Assembly: GCA_023422775.1 (NCBI GenBank)
Contig: JAFAGM010000090.1
Coordinates: 1 to 8,380 of the forward strand
Reading direction: 5' to 3'
Source: Pseudomonadota bacterium
GTDB taxonomy: Bacteria > Pseudomonadota > Alphaproteobacteria > Rhizobiales > Xanthobacteraceae
DNA: 8,380 bases
Shown here: positions 4,991 to 8,380 of the stretch, one piece after another
Position numbering within the stretch: the stretch's first letter is position 1
Layout: every line of letters starts with the position of its first letter
Translations under genes and position numbers: made by a program
The notes under the pieces: generated by a model
Database searches by the model: none
Told to the model about the DNA's origin: nothing
What the model saw: only the letters and a program-made list of their open reading frames with translations

Positions 4991-7900
4991 TCAGTGCGCT
5001 TCGTCCCAGTTGTTCGCGGCCCGCGCGTCGACCTGCAGCGGCAGCGACAGCAGCACCGCGGGGAACGGGGCGTCCTGCATCACATGCTGCACGACCGGCA
5101 GCGTCGCTGCGACTTCGTTCTCGGGCACTTCGAAGATCAATTCGTCGTGCACCTGCAGCAGCATCTGCGCGGAGAGCTTCTTCTCGGCGAGCGCATCCTC
5201 CATCCGGATCATGGCGCGGCGGATGATGTCGGCGGCGGTGCCTTGCAGGCGCGCGTTGATCGACGCGCGCTCGTTGAAGGCACGGACCGAGGCGTTGGAG
5301 GCCTTGATGTCAGGGTAGTACATCTTGCGGCCGAACAGCGTGGTGACATAACCGTTCTTGCGGCACGACTCCTTGGTGTCGTCCATGTAGGCGCGAATGC
5401 CCGGGAAGCGTTCAAAATACTTCCTGATGTAGGCGGAGGCCTCCTCGCGGGCGATGCCGAGCTGGTTGGCGAGCCCGAATGCCGAGATGCCGTAGATGAT
5501 GCCGAAATTGATCGCCTTCGCCCGGCGGCGGATCTCGCTCGGCATGTCCTTGATCGGCACGCCGAACATCTCCGATGCCGTCATGGCGTGAATGTCGAGC
5601 CCGTCGCGGAAAGCCTGCTTCAGCACCGGGATATCGGCGATCTCGGCGAGCAGCCGCAGTTCGATCTGCGAATAGTCCGCCGAAACCAGTCTGTGTCCGG
5701 GCGTCGCGACAAAGGCGCGGCGGATCTTGCGGCCATCCTCGGTGCGAACCGGAATGTTCTGCAGGTTCGGCTCGTTGGAAGACAGCCGTCCGGTGGTGGT
5801 CGCGGCCAGCGCGTAGGTGGTGTGCACGCGATGGGTCTGCGGATGGACATGGTTCGGCAGCGCATCGGTATAGGTCGATTTCAGCTTCGACACCTGCCGC
5901 CATTCCAGAATCTTCTTCGGAAATTCATGGCCCTGTTCGGCGAGTTCGTCGAGGATCTGTGCCGAGGTCGACCACGCGCCGGTCTTGGTCTTGGTACCGC
6001 CGGGGATGCCCATCTTGCCGAACAGGATATCGCCGATCTGCTTCGGGCTGCCGACATTGATCGGCTCGCCGGCGAGTTCCTGCAACTCGGCTTCGACGCG
6101 CGCCGCGATCTGGGCGAAATCGCCCGAGAGCCGCGACAGCACCTGGCGGTCGATCGAGATGCCGCGCCGCTCCATCCGCGCCAGCACCGAGACCAGCGGC
6201 CGCTCCAGCGTTTCATAGACTACCGTCATTCGCTCGGCGGCGAGGCGCGGCTTCAGCACCCGCCAGAGCCTGTAGATCACATCGGCGCTCTCAGCCGAAT
6301 ATTCGGCGGCCTTGTCGATCGCGATCTGGTCGAACGTCAGCTTGTTCTTGCCGCTGCCGGTGAGCTCGCCGTAGCTGATGACGGCGTGGCCGAGCCACCG
6401 CTCGGCCAGCGACTCGAGGCCGTGCGCATTGCGTCCGGCGTCGAGCGCGTAGGACATCAATTGCGCGTCGTCATGGTTGCGCAGCGTGATGCCGTGCTGC
6501 GCCAGCATCACGGCATTGAACTTGATGTTGAATCCGATCTTGAGAATGCCTGCCGATTCCAGCACCGGCTTCAATGCCGCGAGCGCATCGGCGGCCTTGA
6601 TCTGGTCCGGGGCAAGACCGGCATCGAACAGGCCGGTGCCTCCGCCGGATTGCTTGTGGGCGAACGGAACGTAACAGGCATCGTTCGGCGCGAGTGCGAG
6701 TGCGATGCCGGATAGTTCGGCCTGCATCGGATCAATCGAGTCCGACATCGCCTCGATGACGAGATGGCCGACATCGTGCACGCGCGCGATCCACGCCTTG
6801 AGCTGATCGAGGCTGCCGATGGTCTGATATTTCCCGCGATCGAACCCGATCTTGCGAATGGCTTCCTCGCGCGCCGCGGCGAGCGAGACCGGCGTGCCCT
6901 TGACGCTTGCAGCCTTGTCGTCCCGGGCCGCGCCGGGCTTTGCGACCGGCGTCGCGGCGCCTGCAAAGAGATCGCCGGTGCCGCCGGCCGATGCCTTGGC
7001 CGGCGCGGCAGACGCCGCATCCTTCGCGCCCGCGCTCTTGTTGGCCGCATCCGCTTCAACGTCGGACGGATCGATATGCGAATAGTCGGCGACGCGGCGA
7101 GTGAGGGTGGAGAACTCCATCGCCTTGAGGAAGGCGATCAGCTTGCGCGCATCCGGCTCGTGCACCGCGAGGTCGTCAAGCGGCACTTCGAGGTTTACCT
7201 TGTCGTCGAGCAGCACCAGTTGCCGCGAGATCCTGGCCTTCCCGGCATTCTCGAGCAGCGCCTCGCGCCGCTTCGGCTGCTTGATCTCGCCGGCACGAAA
7301 CAGCAACTGTTCGAGGTCGCCATACTCGACGATCAATTGCGCGGCGGTCTTGATGCCGATGCCGGGCACGCCGGGCACGTTGTCGGTGGAGTCGCCCGCC
7401 AGCGCCTGCACCTCGACCACCTTCTCCGGCGGCACGCCGAATTTTTCGATCACCTCCGGAATACCTATATGGCGATCCTTCATGGTGTCGTACATGACGA
7501 CCTTGTCGGTCACGAGCTGCATCAGGTCCTTGTCGGAGGAAACGATGGTCGTGGTGGCGCCGCGCTCGCTGCCGAGCCGCGCATAGGTCGCGATCAGGTC
7601 GTCGGCCTCGAAGCCGGCCTGTTCCAGGCAGGGCAGGTCGAACGCCCGCACCGCCTCGCGGATCAGCGCGAATTGCGGAATCAAATCGTCCGGCGCCGGC
7701 GGCCGGTGCGCCTTGTAGTCGGGATAGAGCTTGTTGCGGAACGTGATCTCCGACTTGTCGAAGATGATGGCGAGATGCGTCGGCCGGTTGTCCTCGGGCA
7801 TGTCGCGCAACAGCTTCCACAGCATGTTGCAGAAGCCGAGCACGGCATTGACCTGCAGCCCGTCGGATTTGCGGTTCAGCGGCGGCAGCGCGTGATAGGC

Positions 7901-8041
7901 GCGGAAGATGTAGGAGGAGCCGTCGACCAGAAAGACATGGTCGCCCCTGCCGGGTTGTTTGGCAGGCGCCTTCGTTTCAGCCTTGGCAGGGGCTTTGGAG
8001 GCAACGGGTTTCGCGGTGGCTTTGGGGGCTGATTTCGGCAT
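4991..8041 (-). CDS. polA: DNA polymerase I, 1016 aa, with degenerate proofreading domain
   Basis: PolA fills repair gaps and replaces Okazaki primers. Residues 1-33 are a Lys/Ala/Pro-rich basic tail. The 5' nuclease domain (about 34-320) has its metal ligands in FLVDGSSYIFRAYHAL (Asp40), YPDYKAHR, GFEADDLIATY, SSDKDLMQLV and AGDSTDNVPGVPGIG. An Ala-rich low-complexity linker (about 325-390) follows. The 3'-5' exonuclease-like fold (about 395-605) lacks the four catalytic carboxylates: the E. coli D355, E357, D424 and D501 positions are Glu430, Met432, Asn509 and Ser585. The polymerase domain is intact: motif A SADYSQIEL (Asp789), motif B RRRAKAINFGIIYG (Arg838, Lys842, Phe846) and motif C QVHDELIFEV (Asp966, Glu967). 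The start is ATG 8041; I see no good ribosome binding site upstream. The extra length over E. coli (928 aa) comes mainly from the tail and linker. It is convergent with the transferase gene and has an insertion sequence about 110 bases upstream. Confidence 0.97.
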   Translation of the reverse strand: MPKSAPKATAKPVASKAPAKAETKAPAKQPGRGDHVFLVDGSSYIFRAYHALPPLNRKSDGLQVNAVLGFCNMLWKLLRDMPEDNRPTHLAIIFDKSEITFRNKLYPDYKAHRPPAPDDLIPQFALIREAVRAFDLPCLEQAGFEADDLIATYARLGSERGATTTIVSSDKDLMQLVTDKVVMYDTMKDRHIGIPEVIEKFGVPPEKVVEVQALAGDSTDNVPGVPGIGIKTAAQLIVEYGDLEQLLFRAGEIKQPKRREALLENAGKARISRQLVLLDDKVNLEVPLDDLAVHEPDARKLIAFLKAMEFSTLTRRVADYSHIDPSDVEADAANKSAGAKDAASAAPAKASAGGTGDLFAGAATPVAKPGAARDDKAASVKGTPVSLAAAREEAIRKIGFDRGKYQTIGSLDQLKAWIARVHDVGHLVIEAMSDSIDPMQAELSGIALALAPNDACYVPFAHKQSGGGTGLFDAGLAPDQIKAADALAALKPVLESAGILKIGFNIKFNAVMLAQHGITLRNHDDAQLMSYALDAGRNAHGLESLAERWLGHAVISYGELTGSGKNKLTFDQIAIDKAAEYSAESADVIYRLWRVLKPRLAAERMTVVYETLERPLVSVLARMERRGISIDRQVLSRLSGDFAQIAARVEAELQELAGEPINVGSPKQIGDILFGKMGIPGGTKTKTGAWSTSAQILDELAEQGHEFPKKILEWRQVSKLKSTYTDALPNHVHPQTHRVHTTYALAATTTGRLSSNEPNLQNIPVRTEDGRKIRRAFVATPGHRLVSADYSQIELRLLAEIADIPVLKQAFRDGLDIHAMTASEMFGVPIKDMPSEIRRRAKAINFGIIYGISAFGLANQLGIAREEASAYIRKYFERFPGIRAYMDDTKESCRKNGYVTTLFGRKMYYPDIKASNASVRAFNERASINARLQGTAADIIRRAMIRMEDALAEKKLSAQMLLQVHDELIFEVPENEVAATLPVVQHVMQDAPFPAVLLSLPLQVDARAANNWDEAH

Positions 8042-8130
8042 GGCCGAAATTTAGGGATTTTTGCGCGGATTGACAGCCTTGGGGGACGGTTTTTGAGCCC
8101 AATACACACCCGTCCTCATCCACACTCCGC

Positions 8131-8150
8131 CGTCATCACCCGCGAAGGCG
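8131..8150. repeat. Truncated dispersed repeat fragment at the IS junction
   Basis: CGTCATCACCCGCGAAGGCG resembles the left half of a common Bradyrhizobium intergenic palindrome, whose usual continuation is GGTGATCC. Here it stops at about 8150 and AT-richer insertion-sequence DNA begins. The stretch 8042-8130 is the polA upstream region; it has no gene and no clear promoter. Confidence 0.45.
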
Positions 8151-8173
8151 CATAGGCGTTAAGTTTAGACTTG

Positions 8174-8203
8174 CATGCTGGAATCATTCGTGATTCGAGC
8201 ATG
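8174..8203 (+). promoter_or_regulatory. UUCG-loop hairpin abutting the transposase start codon
   Basis: CATGCTGGAATCA (8174-8186) pairs with TGATTCGAGCATG (8191-8203) at 12 of 13 positions around a TTCG loop (8187-8190). The stem ends two bases before the ATG at 8206, so any ribosome binding site lies in its 3' arm. In IS10 and IS50, both IS4-family, similar hairpins form in transcripts entering from outside and block transposase translation. I infer the same role here. Confidence 0.65.
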
Positions 8204-8205
8204 AT

Positions 8206-8380
8206 ATGGCTCACGAATCGCTTGTAAATGAAGACTGGACGAGAGTGGTTGGTCGGCTTGGCGGTGCCTCGCAGCTCGAAGCCAGCGCGCGCGCGACAAA
8301 GGCTTTCGTGCGTCGGCGTGAAATTCCGGATGCAGTGGCGCTGCTGCGGTTGATGCTGGCCTATTGCCTGGGTGAGAGAG
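8206..8380 (+). CDS. IS4-family transposase, N-terminal fragment (58 codons, runs off right edge)
   Basis: Translation from ATG 8206 begins MAHESLVNEDWTRVVGRL, continues through LEASARATKAFVRRREIPDA (about 25-44) and reaches LLRLMLAYCLGER at about 46-58. I recognise this as the N-terminus of IS4-type transposases common in Bradyrhizobium. The DDE catalytic domain is beyond the window, so intactness cannot be judged. The competing ATG at 8201 is in another frame and hits a stop after eight codons. No strong ribosome binding site is visible; the upstream hairpin covers that region. The gene is cut only by the window edge. Confidence 0.8.
   Translation, partial: MAHESLVNEDWTRVVGRLGGASQLEASARATKAFVRRREIPDAVALLRLMLAYCLGER

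Larger units (their letters stand above)
8151..8380 (+). mobile_element. Left end of an IS4-family insertion sequence (partial)
   Basis: The transposase start at 8206 is preceded by a short AT-richer leader (8151-8205), which begins where the flanking repeat breaks off. The outer end therefore lies at about 8150/8151, give or take a few bases. The left terminal inverted repeat would be in CATAGGCGTTAAGTTTAG (8151-8168). The right end is outside the window, so neither the inverted repeat nor a target duplication can be confirmed. The element points away from polA. Confidence 0.7.

Noticed and set aside
4949..8032. 588- and 422-residue plus-strand open frames opposite polA
   Set aside because: Both are exactly antisense to the polA reading frame. 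PolA is unmistakable, and stop-poor antisense frames are a by-product of high third-position GC.
8070..8098. TTGACA at 8070-8075 as a -35 box
   Set aside because: The hexamer 17 bases downstream (TTGAGC) is not a -10 box, and it points away from polA.
1..8380. CRISPR array, tRNA/rRNA gene, toxin-antitoxin, phage or defence genes
   Set aside because: I saw no regularly spaced direct repeats, no tRNA-like cloverleaf and no such protein families on either strand.

Overview
The window looks like chromosomal DNA of an alphaproteobacterium of the order Hyphomicrobiales, most likely Bradyrhizobium or a close relative. The evidence is high GC with strong G/C bias at third codon positions, long spurious open frames opposite real genes, a DUF2865 protein, a PolA with a Lys/Ala-rich N-terminus, and dispersed palindromic repeats of the kind common between Bradyrhizobium genes. 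The genus is inferred from recognised protein and repeat styles, not from a database search.

Layout, left to right: (1) the first two thirds of glycogen phosphorylase (glgP) on the minus strand, running off the left edge; (2) a roughly 310-base divergent intergenic region with two adjacent palindromes; (3) a 143-residue acidic cytoplasmic protein of unknown function on the plus strand; (4) a pair of palindromic repeat units between convergent genes; (5) an exported six-cysteine DUF2865 protein on the minus strand; (6) pyrE (orotate phosphoribosyltransferase) upstream of it on the same strand; (7) a Nu-class glutathione transferase (YfcG/YghU type), divergent from pyrE; (8) a long perfect inverted repeat; (9) polA (DNA polymerase I), convergent with the transferase gene; (10) the left end of an IS4-family insertion sequence, inserted about 110 bases upstream of polA, apparently inside a dispersed repeat, running off the right edge.

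Most genes are housekeeping: storage-carbon breakdown, pyrimidine synthesis, thiol/disulfide chemistry, DNA repair and replication. They do not form one pathway; only DUF2865 and pyrE could share a transcript, and their 175-base gap makes that uncertain. I found no phage, CRISPR, toxin-antitoxin, defence or secondary-metabolite system. The most interesting points are that the PolA 3'-5' exonuclease domain has lost all four catalytic carboxylates at the positions aligned with E. coli, and that the IS end carries a near-perfect UUCG-loop hairpin abutting the transposase start. Three genes (glgP, the DUF2865 gene, pyrE) appear to use TTG or GTG starts.
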